From: Pelodera strongyloides
Lineage: Eukaryota > Nematoda > Chromadorea > Rhabditida > Rhabditidae
DNA length: 64,000 bases
Assembly: GCA_036852015.1 (NCBI GenBank)
Contig: JAANDG010000079.1
Location: forward strand, 299,297 to 363,296
Direction: 5' to 3'
Part shown: one piece after another, positions 37,077 to 47,241 of the stretch
Numbering within the stretch: position 1 is the stretch's first letter
Layout of the letters: each line of letters starts with the position of its first letter
Position numbers and translations under genes: made by a program
Notes under the pieces: generated by a model
What the model saw: the letters and a program-made list of their open reading frames with translations, nothing else
Database searches by the model: none
What the model was told of the DNA's origin: nothing

Positions 37077-39748
37077 CTCTAAAGAAAATAAAACATTATA
37101 AATCATAAGTTCTACATGAAATAATTGTACACACAGGAAAGAAGAGAGGTTGATAGAAGTTCAAAATCAGAAGTTTTAAAGAAAAGCATTCAAAACACCA
37201 GCAACTGAATAAGGAAAAGCAAAACACCAGCAACTGAATAAGGTCCCAGAGGGGAAGCCCTTCACTACTTCTAGAAAAATAACATAGAGGAGGAAAACAT
37301 AGTGGGTACGCTTATCGTTAAGCTTATCGTTAGTCTATCGCGGAGCTGCGTGAAGCGAAACTTACACGAATGTGCAAGTGAAGAGGACTGAACTAAATAG
37401 GAGGGGGCGCGTCCACTTCAAAAAATTAATAGACTCATGTTGAAATGGTCTCTGTTTGATACTAACCTCAAACTTGGGTATTAAACCTCCACTTCTTGAT
37501 AGAAGCGTGCAATAAAAAGAAGACCTTACAAATAGCAAACAATACACCAAAAAACGCAAAAATGTCCTCTAACCAGAAAGAAACACCATATGAAGATTAA
37601 TTTAAAAGAATATTGATGCTGTACAGTTCTCGATTCTAGTTCTGGAAATTGCGCCATGCTGCGTTAACTTGCTCAAGTTTATTATTTTTATTGCGCAAGT
37701 CTTCTCTATATTGACTTTTTATTGGGTGGGGACGGGGACTGACTGGCTTGTACTTGTACTATCAGTAGAAAACTGGAATTCAGTTCTATCCACCATTAGT
37801 AATAACATCTGACAATGAGTAATGGCGCAATCTAACACGTGTTTTTTTGTTTTGCAACTATTTGGGGAAGGGACAGGGAAATAGTTTTTATCACACTACT
37901 TCCTGTGAAGTACGAAAAAAATAAACACACAAACTTACTGAAGTTCAGGTAGCCTGAGAGTATGCACGTATCTACGAGTAAGTACAAGACACAAAATGTG
38001 ATTTAGTTTTATGTTATTACTTTAAAAGAAAACGCATATGTCCTAAGTTCCCCGTTGTTCGCATTAGCTCTGCATTTCTAACCATGAAAACTCAAATTTG
38101 CAGAAACTCAATAAAGCGAGTACTTGGCAAAAAAAACTACCAATTGAAACTGTGAAACAATTGGAGAAAATTGGATTTGGATTTGTCTGTAGCAGGTGAA
38201 ACGCATCCCGGTGACGGTATGTGCGCACCGGTGTTTTTGTTTTTTTTTTGTTACATAACTCACTGAGCTGTAGGTTTCATGCATGTTCGCGTAGTGGAGT
38301 GGGATAGTTCAAGCCGCACAACCTGCTTATTTTCAATGTAAATGAGCCTGACTTGTAGTTCGGATTCTGCAGCTTCATGATTGAAGCGTTTATCCCACGT
38401 AGTGTAGTTCCCACGTTCCCAGCCAACAGTACACGAATTTTTTTAAACAATTCTTTTGTTTTGGTGCTGGAATGTTAATGATTTCCCGCCCATGTTTTCC
38501 TAACAAAAAATGTTGTTTAACATATTTATTTATTTATCCTATCCCGTATGCATATCTATCTTGACGCGGAAATTCTCAGAGTGGATACCCCACAAATATA
38601 CACATATTGAACACATATTATTTAACATTTTATTGCTTTCTTCGTCTTATGTCGTCGGCCCGGCCTCTGGTTCGTCTCTGTAAGAGCAAGTCTCAATCCT
38701 TCTCTTGAGTAGTTCTGAAACAGAAGAAAATTTAATAATGTTTCGGCCCATTGGAAGGCAAAAACGAAAAATGTTGATGGCCAAACCAACGAGAAGTGCA
38801 ACACACAAATCATAACATTTTGTACCTTGTTGCATTCGAACCTAGTAGGTCAGAGTACGAATAGAGCAACAAAACTGTGTGCAAGCGTTTTTTGCTTTCG
38901 AGTTTGCATTTGAACTGAATCAGTTGAGTACTAACTAACGTCAAAGGGAAATGTAGATCACATACCCAGCTGGTCGCCGAAATTATCACTCCTTTCCATT
39001 GCATCGTATTTTCTCTGAAACGTACCACTTTAAACATCCATCTTCTGAATGATAAATGCCGTCCATGATAATATGCATGTGTGTAGGGTAGGTCTACAAA
39101 ACTTGCAACGAGCTAATATAAATAAAGTGGAATGAGCAAACGATTAATCCGTGAGGCACAGTTACAAGGAGGAGGGTCACGAGAATGAAGTGCGCAAATA
39201 TTTCATTTTTATCGAAAGATGATGGTTTTAAATTCCGAAAGACATGCTTTACAAAGCAAAAGCTTTTAATTGGAAGGAGTAAATCAATATAAAATTATGA
39301 ATTCTATAAAAATTTTGGGATCGTAGTAAATAGATGATTTCCATAGTGGGCATGCAAATTTTGTGCTGGCTTGCAAAATGACTTGTATTTAATACCATCA
39401 TCTTTCGATAAAAGGAAACCATTTGAGCACTTCATTCGCGTGCGCCTCCTCCTTTAAAGCGAAATGCCAGCCCCTTTGGAAAATTTGCATATGATAAGCA
39501 AATCCTATGTATCCTATGCTAATTTTGTACGATCGTCCACGGCAATCGTTCAAAATTAGCATAGGATACATAGGATTTGCTTATCATATGCAAATTTTCC
39601 AAAGAGGCTAACATTTCGAATTAATGATTTTATACTCGATAAAAGAAAAATTTTAGGCAGCACAGGCTGCTAGGTAGGAGTAACTTTGCGGCTTCTGTTC
39701 TGTGAACAAAGTGACTCGCAACCGGTGCTACTACCGATTAAATAGTTG
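37077..39748. other. Spacer between kinases 3 and 4
   Basis: Upstream of kinase 3, a short tandem repeat (CAAAACACCAGCAACTGAATAA, two units) lies at about 37190-37245. A near-perfect palindrome at about 39455-39620 has roughly 70-nt arms (GGAAAATTTGCATATGATAA, AATCCTATGTATCCTATGCT) with family-A-like outer ends. Open frames at 38622-39037 show no recognisable domain. Confidence 0.55.
39455..39620. repeat. Near-perfect hairpin element
   Basis: About 70-nt arms around a short loop (TTGTACGATCGTCCACGGCAATCG). The left end TTTAAAGCGAAATGCCAG is family-A-like. The high arm identity suggests recent formation. Confidence 0.8.
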
Positions 39749-40194
39749 CTAACATTTGTCTCGACAATGTAGTCCTCTTCCAACAACTCTTCCGGCGCTC
39801 TTTCTATCCTCCGGCCTGAACTCCAGCATTGCTTGAAGAATCTTGAACATATTTTCACCTGAAATATTATGATAAAAGCGGCAACATTTGTTAGTTTGGT
39901 TGTTATTGTTCCAATTTTTCATAGTCGATCTGTATCTGATTTGGCTGCTCGTCAGCATCTATAAAGCGGTAATGTGAGAACAACTTCATCCTCACCTGTC
40001 CGACTCCCTTTTTCATCCTTCAGTTTAACTCGTGGCGCAACATCAGTAAAAATTTGCATACCACGATACTCTTTTAGATCCTTTAGGTAGTCCGGCACGC
40101 TAAATGACCAGTTTTCTTGCTTGCATTCATTCAACTAATTATGGAGCAGTGCGAAAATTAACAAATTATAGGAATCGTCTAATTATAAGACTAA

Positions 40195-40395
40195 GAGCCC
40201 TGGTTGTAAGCCTTGGCGGTTTATGACGTGCTACTTATGCAAAGGTCATGGGTGCGGTTCGCCTCTCAAGCGATCGCACCGTACTGGAAAAATTGGCAGC
40301 TGGGCAACTCGGCGTCCAGAGAAGATTGGCAACCGGGAGGCTGTAGCCTTGTTAGCCAAGCTGCCTTGCTCAACGAGTTCCCGCTAGTCTTTTTT
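40195..40395 (+). repeat. Possible tRNA-derived element in kinase 4 intron 8
   Basis: GGTGCGGTTCGCCTCTC (about 40250-40266) resembles a box B, and TGGTTGTAAGCC... upstream weakly resembles box A. A GC-richer body follows. It sits exactly in the intron whose flanking exons no longer match in phase. Confidence 0.35.
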
Positions 40396-41044
40396 TGCAA
40401 AGGATCTAAAATAGTGGACTTACGGGGTCGGTGTCCCGGTGATCGACACTATTCTTTCCATAAGGTCTTTTATGCGTCGCGGTAATGGATCCGCAAGAAG
40501 TGGATTTGTGCCGAAGAAACCAAGAAACGTGATGCCGAGCGACCAAATGTCCGCTAATACGACAAATGAATTAGTACACGGGCCACAGTATATTACCAAA
40601 TGTCAATAAAGAATGCTATAGAAGAAAGGATCGGAACATGTTTAGATAATCTGGCTTCATTTCAAACCAAACCTCCCGCCCGGCAATTTAAATTGAAAGG
40701 GCCCGGTGCTAGTACCATGAAATAGAATTGGGACGATGTCAAGTGTCAACTGAACTGATAGCGTGTCTTATTGTACCTTTTCCATCGTACTTGTTCTTGA
40801 GCAGAACTTCCGGAGCGCTAAAGGCAGGCGCTCCCCTCATAACGGTCATCTTATTCCCGAGATGTCTCGCAATGGAAAAGTCGAGCAGTTTCACTTCGAA
40901 ATTCCTTGAGTTAACGCCAATTGAGGCTGGTTTCACATCCTTTATAAATCAAACAATTATGGTTTTTTATAAAAAATATCAAAGTTTAAACTTTTGTGCA
41001 CTTTTTATCGTTTTTTTCTGTTCAATTTTTATCTGCACACTTTG

Positions 41045-41175
41045 TATTAGCCGGGTTTTGAAACGTATGCTAGACGCTGTATTCCCATGTTGTGCATGCA
41101 AATAACTGCGCGAGACTCCGCGCCTTTTTACTCTAATGGGATTCATTTGCATACAACCTGTGAATGCAGTTAGTA
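41045..41175. repeat. Family B element
   Basis: Carries TTTTGAAACGTATGCTAGACGCTGTATTCCCATG and, inverted, CATTTGCATACAACCTGTGAATGCAGTT. In intron 6 of degenerate kinase 4. Confidence 0.6.
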
Positions 41176-41405
41176 CTTACTCACAGTACTTTCATTGAGA
41201 CGACTTTAAGAGACTGTGCATATGGCCTTCAAGAAGAAAAAGGGAGACAAATAAACACACACGAACCCTGTGCACTATTCCAAGATTGTGAAGATAGGCA
41301 AGAGCCCGCAGTAGTTGTGTTACAAGGGCAGAAGCATAGTTATGACTTCTTTCTGTCACTTCTTTCCCTCCATTGTCGTCCTTCTTTTGCATATGACTAA
41401 ATTTA

Positions 41406-41542
41406 AAAGGGATATAACAGCTGGTTTTTGAAACCTATAACTATACTGCCAGGTATTGTGTGAGAATGGAACTAATGAGAAAATAGCGCAATTATTTTAC
41501 TTGGTCCATCATACATTTCAAAAACAGGCTGTGATACCGGTT
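41406..41542. repeat. Family B element
   Basis: Bounded by AAAGGGATATAACAGCTGGTTTTTGAAAC and TTTCAAAAACAGGCTGTGATACC. In intron 5 of degenerate kinase 4. Confidence 0.6.
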
Positions 41543-41975
41543 CAAGTTCACCAAGTACGGTCCGCAAGCGGACGAAAAAGCTGGAAATTCCCATTTATCT
41601 AAACTCAAACTACGGGCTAATAAGACTCACTCATAGTACTTTTCCAATGTGTAATCCATCCGCTCAAAAACAAGGTTAAGATACTTGAGACGACCATTCT
41701 CAAAAGTGTGAAATGCTTCGAGGAATTCGGCAATCTAAATATTTGAAAATATGTTAGCATTAGAATTTGAAAACATCGAAGAATTTGGTTGCATACTAGC
41801 AGGTTTCGTTAACAAACACAAAATCTACACCGATGAGCCATATTGTGCCACTAATCATGCCCACGCGCGAAAATACAACAGTGACTGTTTTACAAGCCCA
41901 ACTTTTTTGGTTTTTGCGATTTCCTCGCGCTATCCCTGACAAGACGATCTTTCGAAAGAGAAAGTGGATGAGGCA

Positions 41976-42008
41976 GCCTAAGCGTAAGCCTAAGCCTAAG
42001 CCCAAGCC
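41976..42008. repeat. Telomere-like hexamer tract
   Basis: About five units of (GCCTAA), the complement of TTAGGC, two with one mismatch (GCGTAA, GCCCAA). In intron 4 of degenerate kinase 4. Confidence 0.5.
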
Positions 42009-42489
42009 ACAACAGTCGTCTAGCGGGAACGAACAAGAAAAGAAGGAGCCAAGTGTATAGTTCTCCTTAGATAGTCATTATGAACGTCAAGTTGTGATAG
42101 TCATTATGAACGTATCGTAAATATAGGTTTATTTTGATGGGCCTGTCCCTTTAAAAGAGTATTACTGTGGTTAATTTAACAATATTACCTGTGGATGCCT
42201 TATGTTAGCTACAACATCCCACTCCCGGTTCACGTCCTTCGCCCTATCGTTAGACAAGGTCTGCACATTGTAACGTTTGATGCGCACCTTTCTTTTGCTA
42301 TTAGTCTCTTTGCCGCAGCCGATCAGTGCTTCACTAAAGCCGAAAACTGCGAATACAATGTACTTGTTTAGAGAACAAACACTGTGCGAATAGGCCATTT
42401 AGGAAATTACCAAATGAATTCCTCTCTAGAAAATTACAAAATAACACAACCAAGATGGTAGCCGCCCACACGCTGATTCTCTCTATTAT

Positions 42490-42832
42490 TAAAGGAAGAG
42501 GCCCACGAGAAGAAAGTTTTGCTCAATTTACTTGCACGGAATGTCCGGTATTTCAGAAATATTACTGTGAAAACCGCATTTCTTTGCACCTAGAACTCGC
42601 AGAGTTATTCCCCGGCAAACTGTTCGGCCAGGTACCGTAGTCAGAATCAATTTTGGCGCTTTTAGGGCATTATAGTATTGGAAACGCCTTTTTATAGTCG
42701 TAGGAATGATCTTTATTCGTTTAACCATTACTATGAAGAGAAAGAATACTAACGGAGGATATAAACCGTAAAAACGTTTCTGACTACGGTACGTGGTCGA
42801 ACTGTTTGCCGGGGAATAATCACATGCTACGT
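42490..42832. repeat. Palindromic element, family C (copy 2)
   Basis: Shares CAGAAATATTACTGTGAAAAC, CTAGAACTCGCAGAGTTATTC and GGCCAGGTACCGTAG with the copy at 17695-18085. The right arm ends early after GCCGGGGAATAA. In intron 3 of degenerate kinase 4. Confidence 0.75.
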
Positions 42833-43267
42833 ACCCTATGTAAATTGTGTGCCGGAAGGGTTGCGGAAGACTTACATCGTATCAAAACCAAGGCCAGCTG
42901 GGCTGACGACAAAGCATTCGTCTTTCAAGGGCGCGAACTTTGAAGGCAGTGTTTCCTTACATGAGCACAGAACACGCTGTGACTATAAAATGAGTAACTT
43001 TTAATTAACTTTTGTTATATGCATAGTTCAAAGAAATATAAAAAAATGTATTTAAAGAAATGAGTCAACGAGTTATGGGTAGTAACATTATCGATGTGTA
43101 GTACATGAGACAGACGGCGTAATAACAATCTTAGCCATACCCATACCTACCAAGTACTCTAAATAATTGTAAGGTCCGCCCTACTTGTCTTCGGGAGCTC
43201 CGCCCCCAACTTGACACGCTTGTGCGCTACATGTGGGAATGTTCAAAAGCGTTCGGATATTGCAGCT

Positions 43268-43442
43268 AGCGAAATACCGGTCGATTTTTGAAACACATCG
43301 AGTACACCAGCATTCTTATGCAGCCTATGCAAATGAAAATAAATTAGAATAAAAAATTGAGTAAATTCGATCAATTAACATAAATACTTAAGAATTCAGC
43401 TGTCCACTATGCGTTTCAGAAGCCGGGCGCTATTTCGCTTTT
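43268..43442. repeat. Family A palindrome
   Basis: Ends TAGCGAAATACCGGTCG and GAAGCCGGGCGCTATTTCGCTTTT. In intron 2 of degenerate kinase 4. Confidence 0.75.
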
Positions 43443-43759
43443 GAATTGTGTCTGTTAGCTTTTGAATGTGGTCGTTGTGAAACGTAGATATGAATACCCA
43501 TGAACATATATTGAACCGGGCACAAACACACAATTAATGTAATACTTTGAAATGATGGTGTTCAACGTCTCACAGACCGCGCATCACAACTTACATTTCG
43601 TACTGTTATCTTCACTGAATTTGCGGCGATTATCGGATACCGCCGCTCACTTGTGCTGGAACCAACGCACTGTGCAGACGTAGAGCTGCCATTACTCAGG
43701 GTTAGCTCCTACAAATAGGCGAATAATCTCTCAGCACTTATTTTTGGCTTGTATTTTTT

Positions 43760-43760
<1 letters not shown>

Positions 43761-43826
<66 letters not shown>
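43761..43826. repeat. (TA)n microsatellite
   Basis: About 33 uninterrupted TA units in intron 1 of degenerate kinase 4. Confidence 0.95.
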
Positions 43827-43830
<4 letters not shown>

Positions 43831-44250
43831 AGTACACGTTTTGGAACGCACTATAACCTATAAGGTGTTTGTCATAATTTATTTTATTTTCGGAAAGATT
43901 CCAATGTGTTTTTGCATTATGATTCAAGAAGTAATCTTCCAACAATAAAAAATCAATAAATAAAAAGATTAGTGTAATTTGCGCATTAATGTAAAAAAAA
44001 TGATAAGTTTGAAACTGCAAACTATAAGGGAAATTAACACACTCCAACTTGTCTGTCAAAATCAATATCGTTGCTTTCCGTTGTGACGGACATTGCATTG
44101 AATCGAGCCCTGTTGGATAGTATAAATGAAAATAAATTCTCCATTTATTCGCACATCCACAGCACTATTTTCTTGAAAAAATATTCATAATTTCCCCAAA
44201 AAAAGTTCAAGAGATAACACATTTGAGCAAAAAAAATAGCAATAGCTTTC

Positions 44251-44702
44251 TTAAAGGAACGCAGTCACGATATTTTCGCCATTTTTATTTAATTTTCATT
44301 ATATATAGGAAGTTGTGAGAAAACTTTCGGTACCAACACTAATATAAAGGAAAACAGACTCGGGGCGATAATTCGCTGAGAATGGGAGTTACTCGACTAC
44401 AGTAGATACAATTGTCCGGAGTCCGGACAAAGGCTCATTATAATACAATAAATACCCTGCACTGTTAAACAATTGTGAGATGCTGTCACTGCAGGGTATT
44501 CAATCTCGGCCGCAGTCCGGGCAATTGCTTTCATTCACAATATATTGTTATCCAGTACCTCCCATTCTCAGTGAGTTATCTCCCTATGTTTATGTTCGTT
44601 ACCCTTTGTCATCATATTGGTACCATATTTTCCTTCACACCTTCCTATATTTAATGAAAATCAAATAAAAATTACAAATTTATCGTGACTGCTTTCCTTT
44701 AA
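44251..44702. mobile_element. MITE-like inverted-repeat element
   Basis: The left arm TTAAAGGAACGCAGTCACGATA ... TTTTCATTATATATAGGAAG pairs with the right arm CTTCCTATATTTAATGAAAA ... TATCGTGACTGCTTTCCTTTAAA. Internal complements (CGCTGAGAATGGG / CCCATTCTCAGTGAG) continue the stem. No transposase frame. It abuts the nested element that follows. Confidence 0.75.
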
Positions 44703-45501
44703 AGGGACTGGCCCATCAAAACAACATATATTTGCATGCTTTTATAATTTGTATAAAGGGGATTATTATAGTAAATAATTTCGGCTCGACTTTTTCCAGC
44801 TGACATTTCGGAGAAGATAATCGGAGAACTATACCGTAGACGAGCAACAATTGCACCCTTAAAGGGATCGGTTCACCTTAAACTGTGTCTGTTTTTTTTG
44901 TTTCTTTATTTTCTATAAGGGATAATAAAAATTCGGAATACAAAAAGTAGTGTTCAAGTTCAATACTCACGAAGATATTGGGTGATAAAGTGGTGGATTG
45001 ATCGGTCCGAAATGCAAAAAGGGCAATTGTCCTGCCTTGTTTGTATAGAGACAATTACCTTTTTTTGCATTCGGGGCCGATCAATCCACCACTTTATCAC
45101 CCAATATCTTCGTGAATATTGAAATTGAACAATACTTTTTGCTTTCCAAATTTTTATTATCCCTTATAGAAAATAAAGAAACAAAAAAAACAGACACATT
45201 TTAAGGTGAACCGATCTCTTTAATTCCTTACCGCGTGTCCCGGAGGAATATGTATGGCTGTATAGACAGATACTCTCCTGGGACACATCAAGAGCCAGCC
45301 AACCCTCGGGTCACACGGTAAAGAAATAAGGGTGCAATTGTTGTTCGTCTACGGTAAGGTTCTCCGATTAGCGGCACGGAAAAATTTCAGCGGGATAAAT
45401 TCTAGCCGAAATTTAGTGTACATATATAATACTAAATCCCATTTATAAAATTATGAAAACATGCTAAATACAGGTTTATTTTGATGGGCCTGACCCTTTA
45501 A
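44699..45501. mobile_element. Nested inverted-repeat elements
   Basis: Outer element: the left arm (44699-44860, AAAGGGACTGGCCCATCAAAA ... AGCAACAATTGCACCCTT) matches the right arm in reverse complement (45329-45501, AGGGTGCAATTGTTGTTCGT ... TTGATGGGCCTGACCCTTTAA). An inner palindrome at about 44860-45223 (GGGATCGGTTCACCTTAAA ... TTTAAGGTGAACCGATCTC) and a third stretch (45224-45328, ends TTCCTTACCGCGTG / CACGGTAAAGAAA) separate the arms. Fragments of the outer element (TTTGATGGGCCTG) recur near 33606 and 42130. Confidence 0.8.
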
Positions 45502-47241
45502 GGTGAACGTTGTATAGATAACAACTAGAAGAAATTGTTGTACTGTACATAATATCCGATATATTAAACAGTTCCGAAAGAAAAGAAAAGATGTATATTC
45601 AGCGTTTAAGAAAGAAGTGCCAACACTGCCTTCTCCTTATCTATCGATTGTTAACCAAATATTATTACGCAATTCCGAGCAACCAACGAAATCTGTTTTT
45701 CAGAAATTTTCAGAAAAAAATGGTGCATTATAATGCTTTAAAAGTAGTTATTTGTTGATAAGTAAGACTACTGACTGAAGTACAACATTTCATGATGTGA
45801 TGAAATCAAATTATAAAATAAATAAAAGCATTAGTATTCGCGTAGCACAGAAGAAATAATGAGGAAATGAGTACAAATATCCACCACAACCATAACGGGT
45901 TTCATTTATGTTTTCAGTATTGCGCAAGTATGTTGGTGTCCTTACTGCACTATCTTAGGGTTCCTTTTGGTCTTTACAAAATTCACATTTTTGTCTCATT
46001 TTTCTTTGCCTTATCCATCGACCAATAAGGATTTATTATTAAGTGCTGTTGCGTAAGACAAATTATGAAATCAGAGTCACTCATTAAGTATATGTATTGC
46101 AGGTGTTCCTGCAATAAAATTAATCACTTCAATGAAAGTTTTTAAAGCGAAATACCGGCCGGTTTTTGAAACGCATCGTGGACACCACCATACCATTCTT
46201 ATGCAGCTTACGCAAATGAACATAAATTAGAATTAGCATACGTACGTAAGAATTCAGCTGTCCACGATGTGTTTCAAAAACGAGACGGGATTTCGCTTTA
46301 AGAAATCACATAGCAGCAGCAAAACCACACCAAATTTTTAATGGACAAAGTGAAAAACAGAGCTGAGCCACGGAAAATTTGACGGGCAGTGCGCGCATGG
46401 ATATGAATTACAAGTTGCGTGAAACCCGAAATTTCGTCATGTCACTCCCGGCACAAAGGTTGGACAATAACCCTTAGGCCGGTTTCACCAACATTTCCGT
46501 GCGCACGGAACTTCCGTGCGCACGGTAGTCCGCGCTACTTGTGTTCTCACCAACAATTCCGTGCGCACTGGATTTCCGTGCGCACGGAAGGTTTTAGTAT
46601 CTAAAAGAAACTTGCGCAGCAAAGTGGAAGTTTCTGCTTACTTCTTGCTTAAGCGCACGTAAATGTTGGTGAAATGCCAAGTAAGCGCGCACGGAACTGC
46701 CGCAAGTTTCTCACCGTTTAAACGGAAGTTCCGTGCGCACGTAAATGTTGGTGAAACCGGCATCAACGTGACACATATAACTGGTTGAATTTTAAAGTGG
46801 AATGTTTTCAGTTTTTAGTAGAGGCTTCCATGGAAATTCTGAATTCACAGTATAACAGCGTATGCATTACTCAACTAACAATAAGTATTAACCCAAGCAA
46901 ATCAAAACATGCAAATTCATTATTGTTACATCTTTCTCCAAGTGTTGACGACGTTTTGTCGCATAATGTGAGTTCATTTATGTAGATGGATTTCACTGCC
47001 GACTCTAGATAGATAAACAAGACTAGCCTACCAACCGATGTTAGAATTTGGTAAGGGTAAGGGCCCATCTGTGCCTCCCTTCATAGCTGGATCATACTGA
47101 CAATGATACAAGCCCATGGGACTTGGGCCCTAAGGGGTAATGTTACCGCAGTAGAACCTTAGGCTTCTTTACAACGACAATCAATTATTCAACATTCAAT
47201 CCAGAAGTTTCAAGATCGATCATTTTCTAGTATAAAGCATC
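45502..47241. other. Intergenic with palindromic repeats
   Basis: Family A palindrome at 46143-46301, another palindrome at 46477-46761 (separate entry), otherwise AT-rich sequence with no supported gene. Confidence 0.6.
46477..46761. mobile_element. MITE-like element rich in TTCCGTGCGCACGG
   Basis: Terminal inverted repeats GGCCGGTTTCACCAACATTT and AAATGTTGGTGAAACCGGC. Inside, the self-complementary word TTCCGTGCGCACGGAA and variants recur at least five times, giving a GC-rich nested stem. No protein-coding frame. Confidence 0.8.

Larger units (their letters stand above)
39749..44093 (-). pseudogene. Degenerate kinase, minus array gene 4
   Basis: Exons by homology: 44093..44049, 43708..43595, 42937..42876, 42333..42189, 41734..41631, 41396..41267, 40939..40777, 40553..40424, 40134..39996, 39858..39749. 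Lysine (VRIKRYN) and the HRD aspartate (HRDVKPAS) remain. The glycine loop reads VVSPAGLGFD instead of GSGAQGEV, the catalytic-loop Asn is Ser (KPASIG), and DFG is DFS (LLDFSIAR). Exon 8 ends in phase 2 but the open frame of exon 9 starts in phase 0. In the last exon the conserved frame shifts by one base after PEDRKSA; the EELLEEDYIVE continuation is in the next frame, and the first frame stops at 39751..39749. A pseudokinase gene with sequence errors is the alternative. Confidence 0.7.

Noticed and set aside
43709..44098. 129-codon minus-strand frame with an alternating Tyr/Ile run
   Set aside because: The Tyr/Ile run is the (TA)n microsatellite; only its first few bases coincide with kinase 4 exon 1, in another frame.
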